NCBI GenBank assembly: GCA_910588595.1 | Contig: CAJUQU010000300.1 | Coordinates: 1-5,025, forward strand | Direction: 5' to 3' | Source of the DNA: an uncultured Lachnospiraceae bacterium | GTDB lineage: Bacteria > Bacillota_A > Clostridia > Lachnospirales > Lachnospiraceae | DNA length: 5,025 nucleotides | Shown here: positions 4,791 to 5,025 of the stretch, one piece after another | Position numbering within the stretch: the stretch's first letter is position 1 | Layout: each line of letters starts with the position of its first letter | The notes under the pieces: generated by a model | What the model was told of the DNA's origin: nothing | Databases searched by the model: none | What the model saw: the letters and a program-made list of their open reading frames with translations, nothing else | Made by a program: the position numbers and the translations under genes

Positions 4791-5000
4791 GCGAAATCAA
4801 AATGTATTACATTGAAAATATCAATCATTAAGATTTCTCATAAAACAAATTTGAAAATGTAGAAACCCAAAATATTAGATTGTAAATATCAATTCATTAA
4901 GAATCCTCATAAAAACAAATTTATCAATACAGAAACCCAAAATATTAGATTACAAAAATCAATCCATTAACAATCCTCATAAAAACAAACCAAACAGTGC
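4791..5000. repeat. Three tandem A-rich repeats of about 70 bp
   Basis: Units are about 4791-4860, 4861-4930 and 4931-5000. Units 2 and 3 agree at 59 of 70 positions without gaps and start with an identical 21-bp stretch (4861-4881 = 4931-4951). They also share AATCCTCATAAAAACAAA (4902-4919 and 4972-4989). Unit 1 is more diverged with small indels but keeps AATATCAAT, CTCATAAAACAAATTT and similar blocks. The region 4735-5025 has no supported gene, RNA gene or convincing promoter. Conserved and variable parts are intermixed, so it is not a CRISPR array. Function unknown; the array may continue past the window. Confidence 0.8.
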
Positions 5001-5025
5001 AAATATCAAAAAATTCGAGAACTAA

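Noticed and set aside
4791..5000. CRISPR array
   Set aside because: The period is 70 bp with only three units. Conserved and variable positions are mixed, there are no constant 24-37 bp repeats with unique spacers, and no cas genes are in view.

Overview
The window looks like a stretch of low-GC Clostridia chromosome, probably Lachnospiraceae-like. The evidence is A+T-rich DNA with consensus sigma-A promoters, strong AGGAGG ribosome binding sites, and the conserved order yqeK-rsfS, lexA, LysM protein. The taxon is an inference from gene content and style, not from a marker gene.

Layout, left to right. (1) 1-767, plus strand: the 3' part of yqeK (HD-domain phosphohydrolase) is translationally coupled to rsfS (ribosomal silencing factor), and a terminator follows. 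(2) 872-2060: an SOS control module. lexA runs leftward and a small membrane-anchored LysM protein of the YneA type (SOS division inhibitor) runs rightward. The 196 bp between them hold a promoter for each gene and five LexA-box-like palindromes, in one cluster of two and one of three. Within a cluster the boxes step by exactly 13 bp. (3) 2057-2124: a compact structured spacer between the convergent yneA-like and recombinase genes. It has a perfect 15-bp inverted repeat, a 13-bp-period direct repeat, and an interleaved 8-bp inverted repeat that could form a pseudoknot with the first. (4) 2118-3179, minus strand: a 353-aa tyrosine recombinase with all catalytic residues, similar in length and layout to XerS-like single Xer proteins. 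(5) 3180-3308: overlapping, oppositely directed promoters for the recombinase and the next gene. (6) 3309-4700, plus strand: an AI-2E (PerM-like) family membrane transporter, ended by a perfect 30-bp palindromic terminator. (7) 4735-5025: no gene, but about three 70-bp A-rich tandem repeats.

How they fit together: LexA should repress itself and the LysM protein. On DNA damage, RecA-stimulated LexA cleavage would release the division inhibitor and delay septation during repair. A Xer-like recombinase next door is suggestive, because dimer resolution must also finish before division, but no LexA box was found at its promoter. yqeK-rsfS and the AI-2E transporter look like ordinary housekeeping neighbours. 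Nothing here amounts to a clearly new system. The most unusual signals are the phased LexA-box array, the structured spacer beside the recombinase, and the 70-bp repeats.
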